Source of the DNA: Candidatus Poribacteria bacterium | GTDB taxonomy: Bacteria; Poribacteria; WGA-4E; WGA-3G | Assembly: GCA_003635315.1 (NCBI GenBank) | Contig: PYJD01000029.1 | Location: 1 to 54,533, forward strand | DNA length: 54,533 bases | Direction of reading: 5' to 3' | Shown: positions 44,001-52,466 of the stretch, piece after piece | Numbering within the stretch: position 1 is the stretch's first letter | Layout: every line of letters starts with the position of its first letter | Program-made: the position numbers and the translations under genes | The notes under the pieces: model-generated | Database searches by the model: none | What the model was told of the DNA's origin: nothing | Seen by the model: only the letters and a program-made list of their open reading frames with translations

Positions 44001-44506
44001 CTGAAGACGCTTGGATGGTGCTTGGTCCATTTGATAATGCGGGGGCAATCGGGTACAACACACCATACATTCCTGAAGACATGACAGAGATTGACTTAAC
44101 AAGACAATATGATGGACTGGATGGACCGGTAAGTTGGAAACGGTTTACTGATGCTAAGTTAGATGGGTATATCCATCTCGGGGAAAAGAATGCTGACTGG
44201 CAGGTTTCTTATGCTTTTGCAACCGTTACCTCTCCTGATACACGTAAAGTTCAATTCCGTTTTGATAGCGATGACCAAGGAAAACTATGGTTAAACGGCA
44301 AAGAGGAATTTACTCATACAAAGGCATTTGCAGCGAGAATTGATACATACACCATTCCAGTTACCCTTAATCCCGGGAAAAACACTGTTCTTGTTAAGGT
44401 TTGTAATGAGATGGGTGGATGGGCATTTTATTTACGCATCACCGACAACAACGGACAACCGTTTGATGACTTGAAAATCAATCGTAAGATACAGAATAAA
44501 GATTGA
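41036..44506 (+). CDS. Membrane-anchored WD40 protein lacking the sigma part (1156 residues)
   Basis: It starts with 'MRKITKADPIVSSTRKPSFPW', the segment that follows region 4 in the fusion at 36527, to which it is very similar throughout. It has a membrane helix (about 18-38), WD40 repeats (about 90-760), TPR-like helices and the C-terminal beta-sandwich ('WMVLGPFDNAGAIGYN', 'LWLNGKEEF'). The linker after the helix lacks about 35 residues present in the fusion. Upstream bases CTAACGGAAAACATC still match the fusion gene, then change abruptly to MITE sequence, so this gene arose by loss of the sigma part at that junction. GGAAAA may serve as weak ribosome site. Whether it has a promoter is unclear. 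Confidence 0.85.
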   Translation: MRKITKADPIVSSTRKPSFPWLIATSTLVVVLIMLGIGSNKNLALFQHVHQQVENNNPQPENPVPNLQHDNAQLPSAEIGEKNNMENYPQWHLPKEAKMRLGKGGLGTIHFSPDGSQLAVGSRIGVWHYDVKTGEEISLIPNMYGAIAYSPDGRFIASGGGDPITSLGGSHLEKGVVLWNVATASEVPVKEELPPASVIRFSNDSKILVFLSMSRETIYRVNVETGETTTTKLDERPGYLHREDYALTEDKIAIGSDDGRIELWDTTTGTKLSTLREFGKEIQMPNYFVENNRALTMKFTPDGTRLATGNLDTSVQLWDTSTGEELIVFQKPIEGNMWSISPENGKEIVNNPMKDETLSRPTVLAFSPDGTLLACGSEDSTIKLWNAVTGELRATFTGHLDAVGPLVFSPDGKTLASASGDGTVRFWDINSREALNNKIVGHMWQRTTSMLDDSSKFTSVSSNGIITLWDLENLQKSTIQTKATLEEPLYWGMYRHYVLSPDGTILANQGRQSNPSKPDFNSDVFRLTDVSTGHELKIFPEGRGSVFSPDGKTIAGWGGNKIHLLNVETGEMSEIIIAEESDEHTPTLNVFAFSPDGKIVTGTDGGLVQMWDPKTGIQLSSFLQEQPPIDGRYQDPITNFAFSSDGSLLAVGSRKKIRLLGSPNLPHFDEVLYANQNFSDNMLFSPDNTILIVGFWSGKIELWDVPTGDLLTILDGHSLSIDDMKFSQDNKTLVSGGDGTILLWDWEKIRRSVRGDNQEHQHNKNGSTREKVIQFIEDSSQPAKSTDHVLTKGEVYLANEWYDVALEEFTRYLTAADYRDKIDQNITTSPKFQRELFEKISKAGKDIHDKEGFVEMVSKLIELIPDNLSIQVNGHIVLAKFFHHNGMLEKMEEQNQKIHSITANLHTQSFRLRLNIYLSLVNYYHGIELPEERETHIQMINDMIAELDPNQSYPLKLQLEANFGLADFYNDQDLPEKAAEQIQKTGFVTEDAWMVLGPFDNAGAIGYNTPYIPEDMTEIDLTRQYDGLDGPVSWKRFTDAKLDGYIHLGEKNADWQVSYAFATVTSPDTRKVQFRFDSDDQGKLWLNGKEEFTHTKAFAARIDTYTIPVTLNPGKNTVLVKVCNEMGGWAFYLRITDNNGQPFDDLKINRKIQNKD

Positions 44507-44674
44507 AATTAAATCAAAAACAGATTAGATATATTTATTCAGGAATAGGTGAAGTATCCTAACATCCTTTGTAGGTCGGGTAGAGGTACGAAACCCGACA
44601 CGTGCTGATTGGATCTATCTTGGCGGGATTCGTGTCTCTACCTCATAGGTGTCAAATTGGTGGTTATAGTTGTC
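44507..44674 (+). repeat. Non-coding stretch with REP-like repeat
   Basis: GTAGGTCGGGTAGAGG and AAACCCGACACG (44571-44602) resemble the repeat at 8297. No gene is seen. Confidence 0.4.
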
Positions 44675-44875
44675 TGATATTGATGTCTTTAGTCCCATAG
44701 GGATGATATGTTTATAGCAAGTCGTTATCCTGACCTATCTTGAGTTCCGTAGGGATGGAATGTTTATAGCAAGTCGTTATCCTGACCTATCTTGAGTCCT
44801 GTAGGGACGGAATGTTTATAGCAAGTCGTTATCCTGACCTATCTTGAGTCCTGTAGGGACGGAATGTTTATAGCA
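44675..44875 (+). repeat. Tandem repeat, 52-bp unit, three and a half copies
   Basis: The unit begins TGTTTATAGCAAGTCGTTAT, continues CCTGACCTATCTTGAGTCC, and ends TGTAGGGACGGAA. Full units start at 44709, 44761 and 44813; a fourth start at 44865 breaks off. A degraded half-unit (TTAGTCCCATAGGGATGAT) precedes them. The last two units are nearly identical, a sign of recent slippage or duplication. There are no unique spacers, so it is not a CRISPR array. Confidence 0.85.
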
Positions 44876-44971
44876 AAAGTGTATATCCCATAGTGAGTCC
44901 TATTCGGTTCCAATCCGAACCTACCATGTTTGGGAAAGGGGCTAATTTGCTTCCTACAGAGGGAACACTAA

Positions 44972-46891
44972 ATGTCAACAAAAACAACGATAATCCTATT
45001 CATTCTTGTTTACATTTCCCTGTTATTTCTATCCACAGGTTATGCACAACAAGACTACACACGTTGGGGATTACCTGACGGGGCAATCGCACGTTTAGGA
45101 AAAGGTGCGGTGAATGAAATTCAGTATTCACCAGACGGGAAATTCCTGGCAGTAGCTACTTATGCAGGTATTTGGCTTTATGATGTAGGGACGACGCAAG
45201 AACTTGATCTTATGGATGCAACAAATGAGGTCCAAACTGTAGCATTTAGTCCAGATGGAATGACCCTCGCAAGTGGGCCAAACGGGGATTATGCAAAATT
45301 GTGGGATGTTAACAGTCGCACTTTTAAAACTATGCTCAAATCTCCTGGAGGACGGAATCCTATTAATTCAATAGTCTATAGTTCTGACGGTAAAATGTTG
45401 GCTACTGTTGAGTTTGATAGAATCTTTATTTGGAATACCACTACTGCAGAAATCAAAATAACACTCAGTGAATATGATGAGAGCCATGAACACCTACATA
45501 GTTCAAAAAAAGTACGTCCTAATGTTGTGGCATTCAGTCCGGATGGTAGCACTATAGCAAGTGGATGTAATGATAAAACCATCCGAATATGGGATGTAAA
45601 CAGTGGGACGATTAAGGCAACATTAACAGGACATAAGGGGCAGGTTACATCGGTAGACTTTAATCTAAATGGGGACATGTTAGCAAGTGGAAGTTGGGAC
45701 AGCACGGTAATGTTATGGGACGTGGCTACACAAAATCTTAAAGCAACCTTTAAAGGACATACCGGTCCGTCCCAATCAGTTACATTCAGTCCAGATGGTA
45801 ATACCATAGCAAGCGGTGGTTCATTCGACCATACTCTTCAATTTTGGGATGTTCATAAAGTTCACGAAGAACAGAATGAACCTCTTAATACGTTTGTTGG
45901 ACATACCTATCCTATTACATCAATAGCGTATAGTCCAAACGGTGAACATCTTGCAAGTGCAAGCAATGATGGAACAATTCGCTTCTGGGATATTGCTACC
46001 GGGCAACACATCAATACGATTCGTGGACATCTATCTAATATAGAATCTGTCGCCTTTAGTCCTGATAGTTCTACATTGGTAAATACTTCGGGACCTGACT
46101 TATATCTTTGGGATGTAAATACTGCATCTTATATAAACTCATTAGTAGCACATACACGTAGTGTGTCATCGGTAGTATACAGTCCAGATGGAATGCAGTT
46201 AGCAAGTGGAAGCCGTGATAATAGTATCTTATTATGGGATATTGAAAAGGTACAACAAGAGAGGGTTCTATTAGGACATACAAATTGGATTACTGCAATA
46301 GCATATAGTCCTGATGGACAATTGTTAGCAAGTGGGAGTTATGACAAAACTGTCCGACTTTGGGATGTTGATACAGGAGAACTCAAAAATACACTTGATG
46401 GACATTCAGACCACGTGTTAGCAGTTTCATTCATGCCGGATGGTAGGATGTTAGCAAGTGGAAGTAAAGATAAGACTATTCGTCTATGGCATATACCCAG
46501 TGGTACTCACTTGACAACCTTACAATCCAAGAGTGAAGTAAATTGGGTAGTTTTTAATCCAAACAACGAAACATTGGCAAGTAAGGGTGAGGGTAGTACA
46601 ATTGAGTTGTGGGATGTTCATACATTCAAACAAATTTCCACAATAACTGGAAAAGACACGTTCAATGATGGGGTGTTTAGTCCAAATGGAAAGATTTTAG
46701 TAGGTACACATTGGGGTAAAATAAGTCTTTGGGATATGACTTCGCTCACTAACATCACAACGCTTCACGGGCATAATCAAGGGGTTGATACAGTTACTTT
46801 CAGTCCGAATGGGAACATAGTCGCAAGTGGGGCACTTGATGGTGTCGTGTATCTATGGGACCTTTCCGCTATTATAAAAGCAAAAGAATAA
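44972..46891 (+). CDS. Exported WD40 repeat protein (639 residues)
   Basis: A signal peptide (residues 1-25, ending 'STGYAQQ') is followed by 'YTRWGLPDGAIARLGKGAVNEIQYSPDGKFLAV', the same opening as the propeller of the sigma fusion at 27813. About 13-14 WD40 repeats fill the rest, with clear blades such as 'VAFSPDGSTIASGCNDKTIRIWDV'; many are near-consensus, enough for two seven-bladed propellers. There is no membrane anchor beyond the signal and no extra domain. It is probably secreted or periplasmic and may be a free version of the outside part of the fused proteins. Confidence 0.88.
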   Translation: MSTKTTIILFILVYISLLFLSTGYAQQDYTRWGLPDGAIARLGKGAVNEIQYSPDGKFLAVATYAGIWLYDVGTTQELDLMDATNEVQTVAFSPDGMTLASGPNGDYAKLWDVNSRTFKTMLKSPGGRNPINSIVYSSDGKMLATVEFDRIFIWNTTTAEIKITLSEYDESHEHLHSSKKVRPNVVAFSPDGSTIASGCNDKTIRIWDVNSGTIKATLTGHKGQVTSVDFNLNGDMLASGSWDSTVMLWDVATQNLKATFKGHTGPSQSVTFSPDGNTIASGGSFDHTLQFWDVHKVHEEQNEPLNTFVGHTYPITSIAYSPNGEHLASASNDGTIRFWDIATGQHINTIRGHLSNIESVAFSPDSSTLVNTSGPDLYLWDVNTASYINSLVAHTRSVSSVVYSPDGMQLASGSRDNSILLWDIEKVQQERVLLGHTNWITAIAYSPDGQLLASGSYDKTVRLWDVDTGELKNTLDGHSDHVLAVSFMPDGRMLASGSKDKTIRLWHIPSGTHLTTLQSKSEVNWVVFNPNNETLASKGEGSTIELWDVHTFKQISTITGKDTFNDGVFSPNGKILVGTHWGKISLWDMTSLTNITTLHGHNQGVDTVTFSPNGNIVASGALDGVVYLWDLSAIIKAKE

Positions 46892-47029
46892 TCTCGGTTC
46901 ATTTTGAGGGAATGCCTAAATGACACAAAAAAACGTTGATTTGGGACATTCGACGTCGATTCTCTAAGCCAAATGTGTATTGATTTTCTCTTGATTTAAG
47001 CGACTACTATAATATCAGATAAGAAAAAA
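46892..47029 (+). other. Start of a 1-kb non-coding region
   Basis: No ORF with a credible start is seen. The whole stretch to 47959 is AT-rich and holds the elements listed next: an IS-end-like sequence, a conserved promoter block, a MITE copy and a conserved hairpin. Confidence 0.4.
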
Positions 47030-47052
47030 TCTTATAATTGTCCAAACTATAG
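47030..47052 (-). repeat. Solo copy of the right-hand IS terminus
   Basis: Its reverse complement CTATAGTTTGGACAATTATA matches 53951-53973 (CTATAGTTTGGACAGTTTTA) with two mismatches in 23 bases. The latter lies about 90 bases before the right-hand transposase start, as an element end would. Confidence 0.5.
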
Positions 47053-47061
47053 AAAAAATTA

Positions 47062-47155
47062 TGAAGAAAACGTAAACACAAACATCTAAAGTCACGTGTG
47101 TGATACAAATAGTTGCAATAGTAATTTACATGTGTTATTATTTTAGATAGTATTA
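47062..47155 (+). promoter_or_regulatory. Conserved promoter block shared with 6681-6775
   Basis: TTGCAA (47113-47118), a 17-base spacer and TATTAT (47136-47141) inside a block with GAAGAAAAC, ATCTAAAGT and AGTTGCAATA in the same order as at 6681. It lies 800 bases before the gene at 47960, so the transcript would have a very long leader. Confidence 0.6.
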
Positions 47156-47281
47156 GTATGATACTCTTAGCAACGTCGGATAATTTAGAGTGGATATTCT
47201 TATAACACTTTTCTATCGTTTAAAATTATAAAAAACCGGCAAACCAAAGACAGAAAACGTCTAAGACACATGAGTAGGTAA

Positions 47282-47420
47282 TAATACCATTTCTGATAAT
47301 TAAATTTTCTTTAATGTAGCATAAACTTTCAGTTTGTGCCTTATTTCAAATGTAGCATAAACTTTCAGTTTGTGCCTTATTTCAAATGTTCATGGAAAAA
47401 CATTTATTGAAATGGTATTA
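47282..47420. mobile_element. MITE-like element, copy F (139 bp)
   Basis: Perfect 12-base ends TAATACCATTTC and GAAATGGTATTA. The interior has two tandem copies of a 36-base unit (GTAGCATAAACTTTCAGTTTG and following bases) that occurs once in copy A. Confidence 0.8.
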
Positions 47421-47734
47421 CAAAGCACAAAATTGATTAATGATATTTAGATGATAGGTGTAGACTCCTACTTCAAAATCACAATCTTTATGAGAAGTAT
47501 ATAAATAGAGAATAAATGATGACAATCTATAAAAACGTCCTAAATACAAACCTTTATACAAAAGAGCTTTATGTCAAAAAATCAGCTTTAATATGCAGGT
47601 TGGAATTGACAAAATTCGCAAAGACAACAAAAACACAAAATTACACTTTTTGCAAATTCTTATAAAGTCAATTTAAAGTGGAGTAAAGACAGTCTATGAC
47701 AGGGGTTAGAGGGGTAATTTACACCAATTTCAAT

Positions 47735-47781
47735 CCTACAAAATGTAGGAAAAAGTGTAACTTTTTTCAGTTTTTCGACAC
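47735..47781 (+). ncRNA. Conserved hairpin element, copy 2 (pair with 8096-8142)
   Basis: Stem CCTACA-aaa-TGTAGG followed by AAAAAGTGTAAC and GTTTTTCGACAC. See the copy at 8096: the tails match at 28 of 32 bases while the stems differ by three compensated pairs. It lies about 180 bases before the gene at 47960. Confidence 0.5.
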
Positions 47782-47959
47782 ATGGAAAAATTCAACATTT
47801 TCACGATTTATCATCAGGGAATTTAGGATTAAAGGGGCTGTTTTGCACCTTATTAGGTTGTCCGTATATTAGGATTAAATGTTAAATATATGACTATGAA
47901 TTCTAATAAAATAATGACAAATGATACGATATCTCAAAATATAATGTAAGGAGGAAAAT

Positions 47960-50377
47960 ATGCGTGAAGAATACGTCTCCACAGAACTCTGGTACACCTT
48001 TATCAACTCATTATATAACCAAGGACTCTCATCTGAAAGTGGTATATCAGAAATAGATGAAGAAACCCAGGAGAAGCTACTCGCCTATTTCAAAGAAAAA
48101 ATTGAAGAGGGGATTATCAATGGAGAAACATCTCTACCACCCGGTCTTCACGATTACTTATGGCGACTCCCAAAAAAGATGCTACCGAAAACTCGAGAAC
48201 TAACCGACAGTTTCCTTCAATCTGATACGAAAAACGCTCCTGCTGCCTTACTTCGCACAATCGTTGAAATCTCAGACTGGGATGCAAAAAATGATCCACA
48301 TATAGATGATACATTTTCCTTGATACCGAATGATCCAGGAATGAATTTAGTTGTCATAAACGATTTTAGACTAAATAAGTTCTTCGTAAATATTGAGAAA
48401 CAAGAAAAAATCCTTATTTCCCTTGAAAACCTATATTTGTGGGCAATCCAACAAGACGATACTGCTCGTTACCAAGAAGCAAAGTCATTCTATTACCAGC
48501 ACAGGATAACGCCGTATATAGTTTATAAGACATTAAAAGATAAAATTCAGGATTTAAAAAATCGCCTTGAAAATGCAACTGACACTAAGGCAATTTTACA
48601 AAATATTGATAAATGTAATGCTCTCATCAAGAAGTGCAGAGATTTTGTCCCTTTGGAAAATGCTGCATTCCGGAAAAACTTGGCAGAACAATCAGAGGAT
48701 CTTGATACTTCATCCCATAATACAGATATATGGAAGGTGTATCTTAAATCAAAAGAGAACCGTAAAAATGCACCACCGCGAAGACTTACTCAGAATGACC
48801 AAGAGCAACTTCTGGAGTACTTCAAAACGAAGATCACAGAAGGAGTCGTTGATGGCAATACATCCCTACCTGCACAACTTCATAAACATATCTCAGATTT
48901 TCCGGAGTCGATGCATCTGGAACTTCGTGAATTCGCCGAAGATGTACTCGAATCAGAACCCGAAAACGGTGCTGCGGTGATTATGTTAATGATCATTGTA
49001 TGGGAAAGTAAAAATGTTTATTATGGAAAATCAGATAAAGACCTTAACTACCTTGAAAAAGCGATGGTAACAGCACCCAACGATCCAGAAACATGCTTCT
49101 TTGCAGCCACTAAATATGGTGACTATTTTGATCCACTGTTACGTTCTTCACTCACAGCTCTCGAAAGGTTGTTTGAACGATCAATGAAGCAAGGTGAATC
49201 GGAACTGTACGGTTGGTTGACAAGACTGTATAAAGAGAGTGGTAGAACACCATGTCATATCTATCGTTCGCTCATGAGAAACCCTGATGAAAACGCAGAA
49301 CTTATTTCAAGATGTATACCTTTAATTAATAAAATGCAACATGCCTTTCAGGATAAACTATCAGATGAACCAGATGACTGGTACGCTTTACGCGGTCTCG
49401 GTGATATTTATCAAACTTTAGGAGAAACCGAATTATCAAAGCAATATCCGTGGGCAGGTCATCAAGATTTATTAGAAGTTAAGTGGAATCAAAAAGCATG
49501 GAAAGGATTAAAACTTCCCAATTTTACAGCAATTACACTTGACGGCACACCTATTTCGTCCTCGGATTACCGGGGTAAATTGGTAGTATTAAATTTCTGT
49601 GCAAAGTGGTGTGGTTTCTGTGCACCAGAAATTCCATACCTTAAAGAAGTCTATACACAATATCACGATAACGGGTTAGAGGTTATTGGTATAAGTCTGG
49701 ATGAAAATGAAAATGAAATTCGTGAGTTTACGGAAGAACACGAAATCCCTTGGCTACAGATATTTGATGGTAAAGGTTGGAAAAGCGAACTGGCACAATT
49801 CTTTGGCGTTACAAAAGTGCCTTCACAATGGTTGGTTGACAGGGACGGTACAATAATATCTGTGGATACAAGAGGCGAACAGCTTGGACAACTTGTGAGA
49901 TGGACTGAGACAACACGAGTTGGCAACCTTATCCCAAATTTTACCACGGTTGATGTAAATGGAAATTCTATTTCTGCCACGACATTACGAGGAAAGGTTG
50001 TTCTACTCCATTTTGGTTATATGCACCAAGAATCAGAACTCAAACTTTTTGACACACTATACAAAAAACATCATGATAATGGGTTTTATGTAATCGGTGT
50101 AAATATCAGTGGTTGGAGAGATGAAGACGCATTACGAAATGCGGTTCTTAAAAATAACCATCAAGGACACTATATATATGCTGATCATGACGGACAGCAA
50201 GCTGCATTGGCTGATCAGTTCGGTTTCAAGCGTGGATCAGGAAGCAGAAAGGTTGAACTCCCTGCCTATATACTTATTGATAAAGATGGAAAGGTCATAG
50301 AAGCCAGAAGTGGTCCTGTATATTCACCCGAGATTTGGATTGCAAGATTGGAAAATTTTATTATCAAAAATCTTTAA
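47960..50377 (+). CDS. Cytoplasmic helical-repeat protein with two thioredoxin-like domains (805 residues)
   Basis: A perfect AAGGAGG precedes the ATG, and there is no signal peptide. The N-terminal half has two copies of a roughly 250-residue helical unit; compare 'LLAYFKEKIEEGIINGETSLPP' near 37 with 'LLEYFKTKITEGVVDGNTSLPA' near 290. Each unit is TPR-like. Then come two thioredoxin-fold domains of the TlpA/AhpC type: the first (about 515-655) has the redox site W550-C-G-F-C554 and 'VPSQWLVDRDG'; the second (about 665-800) has the fold ('LRGKVVLLHFGYMHQESELKLF') but no cysteines. TlpA-like domains usually work outside the cytoplasm, so the lack of a signal is odd. The partner or substrate is unknown. 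Confidence 0.75.
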   Translation: MREEYVSTELWYTFINSLYNQGLSSESGISEIDEETQEKLLAYFKEKIEEGIINGETSLPPGLHDYLWRLPKKMLPKTRELTDSFLQSDTKNAPAALLRTIVEISDWDAKNDPHIDDTFSLIPNDPGMNLVVINDFRLNKFFVNIEKQEKILISLENLYLWAIQQDDTARYQEAKSFYYQHRITPYIVYKTLKDKIQDLKNRLENATDTKAILQNIDKCNALIKKCRDFVPLENAAFRKNLAEQSEDLDTSSHNTDIWKVYLKSKENRKNAPPRRLTQNDQEQLLEYFKTKITEGVVDGNTSLPAQLHKHISDFPESMHLELREFAEDVLESEPENGAAVIMLMIIVWESKNVYYGKSDKDLNYLEKAMVTAPNDPETCFFAATKYGDYFDPLLRSSLTALERLFERSMKQGESELYGWLTRLYKESGRTPCHIYRSLMRNPDENAELISRCIPLINKMQHAFQDKLSDEPDDWYALRGLGDIYQTLGETELSKQYPWAGHQDLLEVKWNQKAWKGLKLPNFTAITLDGTPISSSDYRGKLVVLNFCAKWCGFCAPEIPYLKEVYTQYHDNGLEVIGISLDENENEIREFTEEHEIPWLQIFDGKGWKSELAQFFGVTKVPSQWLVDRDGTIISVDTRGEQLGQLVRWTETTRVGNLIPNFTTVDVNGNSISATTLRGKVVLLHFGYMHQESELKLFDTLYKKHHDNGFYVIGVNISGWRDEDALRNAVLKNNHQGHYIYADHDGQQAALADQFGFKRGSGSRKVELPAYILIDKDGKVIEARSGPVYSPEIWIARLENFIIKNL

Positions 50378-50586
50378 AGAACCAATAATTCAAAGTCAAT
50401 AATAAGTAGTCAATAGTAGAAAAAAAGTTGTATAATACATAGAACTCCTTTGATAAAGATTTTAGCTATAATTTCTTTATACGATAGGAGTTTATATTTA
50501 TCAGGTTTTTTCTCATACTGAAATCATGTTATTTTATATAAATAGTTACAATAATTGACACGACGCTATAGAAGATTAGGAAGTTA

Positions 50587-52200
50587 ATGATGTTTAAAAA
50601 AATAGTTTTTTTGTTTTTGTCTCTTATGCTTATGATGAATGTCTCTTCTACTGTTTTGGGACACAGCGATTCCCCGACTTTGTTAGAGGATGTTAACAAA
50701 GACGGCGTGGTAAATATCCAAGACTTAGTGCTTGTTGCCAATGCTCTTGGACAGATGCGGGATCACAACGCTCAACATGATCCTGATGTTAATCGTGATG
50801 GGATTATCAATATCCTTGATCTTGTTCGGGTCAGCAATCGTTTTGGAGAAACAGTTCCGGATGAGCATTCATCTTATCACGCGATTCAAGAGTATGTTTT
50901 TGATAGAAGCTGTGCGAATAGTGCCTGCCATGCTGCGCCGACAAATATTGCTGGGTTGAACCTCACCTATGCAAATTCTTATGAGGAGATCGTTGGAGAA
51001 GTACCAGAGAACCCCAATGCCGCAGCTGCGGGTATGAAACTTGTTGATCCGGGCAATCCTGAAAATAGTTTCCTATTGACAAAGTTGATTTCACCCATCG
51101 CACGGGAGCATGGAGCCCGAATGCCACTGGGTAGTGGTGTGCTTCACGATGGTAAAATAGACGCCATTCGGAAATGGATTGCTGCCGGAGCACCACAAAC
51201 AGGTAAAGTAGAAGCAGTTGGTGATCTGGGTGTGCTACGCGACCCTGAAGAAGTATTTGTGCCACCGGCACCACCACCCCCTGGACAGGGCTATCAATTA
51301 CATTTGCCGCCTTTCAGAATCGATCCCGGCACCGAACGCGAGGTCTTTTACGAAACACAGATCCGTGATGAAAATGGCAACTTGATAGAAGACGATATAT
51401 TCATCAACAGATACGAAATATTCTACCCAACAGGCAGCCATCACTTTATCTTATACAGACTTACTGATGCAGCGATAACAGAAGGTATTCTCGATGCAGG
51501 TGTCACGCAGGGAATAGGCGTTGACCCGAACCACGTTTTTCGTGAACTGGATCCAGACGATGCACAAGCACTCGGAAATCTCGGGACGCACCGGTTCTTT
51601 GTTGCTGGAACACAATCTGATGACTTCTCCTTTCAATTTCCTGAAGGAGTTGCGTTACGACTCCCCGGCGACACACTGTTCGACTTGAATTCTCACTATA
51701 TCAACTTATTAGGCACCGAAACACTCATCGGTGAGACATATATAAATATATATACACTTCCACCTGAAGAGGTCAAGTATGAAGCAATAGAGATTTTCGT
51801 CTCAAACACCGAGATTAACGTTCCACCCGGACGCACCCGTGTAACGAAAATGGACTGGTATGTTGAAGATGAACTTCTACTCCGAGACGCTCCCTCGGAT
51901 GCCGTCATGAATATAATAATGCTGACATCTCACATGCATAGACATGGTGAATTGTTTGAAATTAAACAGATGTCAACAAGTGAATTGCTCCACAGAAGTA
52001 TCATTTATGATGACGCACCTATCACGTTCTATAACCCACCGTTGATGCTTGATGCAACAGATGGACTGAGTTTTCAGTGTACCCATAATAACTACGATCT
52101 CGATGGACCAATTGAGTTCGGATTTACATCTGAAGACGAGATGTGTTTAATCGTTGGGTATTATTATCTTTCAACAGTAGCGGATACCAACGAAAATTAA
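50587..52200 (+). CDS. Secreted dockerin / CxxxxCH cytochrome / copper-monooxygenase-like protein (537 residues)
   Basis: A signal peptide (residues 1-25) is followed by a type I dockerin pair ('DVNKDGVVNIQDLVLVANAL' and 'DVNRDGIINILDLVRVSNRF', about 36-88), which binds calcium and a cohesin. Next, 'SCANSACHAAPTNIAGLNL' (about 109-127) is a CxxxxCH haem c site in a small cytochrome domain, followed by a Pro-rich linker. The C-terminal half (about 240-530) has 'GSHHFILYRL' and 'TSHMHRHGELFEI', His clusters like those of copper type II ascorbate-dependent (PHM-like) monooxygenases. The protein may combine electron delivery and oxidation outside the cell, docked on a cohesin partner such as the next gene's product. 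Confidence 0.75.
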   Translation: MMFKKIVFLFLSLMLMMNVSSTVLGHSDSPTLLEDVNKDGVVNIQDLVLVANALGQMRDHNAQHDPDVNRDGIINILDLVRVSNRFGETVPDEHSSYHAIQEYVFDRSCANSACHAAPTNIAGLNLTYANSYEEIVGEVPENPNAAAAGMKLVDPGNPENSFLLTKLISPIAREHGARMPLGSGVLHDGKIDAIRKWIAAGAPQTGKVEAVGDLGVLRDPEEVFVPPAPPPPGQGYQLHLPPFRIDPGTEREVFYETQIRDENGNLIEDDIFINRYEIFYPTGSHHFILYRLTDAAITEGILDAGVTQGIGVDPNHVFRELDPDDAQALGNLGTHRFFVAGTQSDDFSFQFPEGVALRLPGDTLFDLNSHYINLLGTETLIGETYINIYTLPPEEVKYEAIEIFVSNTEINVPPGRTRVTKMDWYVEDELLLRDAPSDAVMNIIMLTSHMHRHGELFEIKQMSTSELLHRSIIYDDAPITFYNPPLMLDATDGLSFQCTHNNYDLDGPIEFGFTSEDEMCLIVGYYYLSTVADTNEN

Positions 52201-52201
52201 C

Positions 52202-52427
52202 TAATACCATTTCTAAGATATATTATGACATATAAACATCATTCACCCACCCGGTAGGAGTGGTTTATGCGGATTAAATAAATATCTCGGTAATTTCAGT
52301 ACATAAAATTATCGTAGGGGCGGGTTTCCCCGCCCGAATTACCGAATGAATAAATTAACCTTCATAAACCGTTCCGACTATAAAATTGCATGTAATTTAT
52401 GACAATTTTATATTTCGAAATGGTATA
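52202..52427. mobile_element. MITE-like element, copy E (226 bp)
   Basis: Ends TAATACCATTTCTAA and CGAAATGGTATA. It begins two bases after the stop of the dockerin/cytochrome gene. Inside is a GC-rich hairpin GGGGCGGG-TTT-CCCCGCCC (52317-52335 region). Copy D is a truncated relative. Confidence 0.8.
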
Positions 52428-52466
52428 ACAATACGGATATTTCAATAGGACAAAGGAAATTAAAAT

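Noticed and set aside
44675..44875. CRISPR array
   Set aside because: The repeat is directly tandem without unique spacers, and no cas genes are present.
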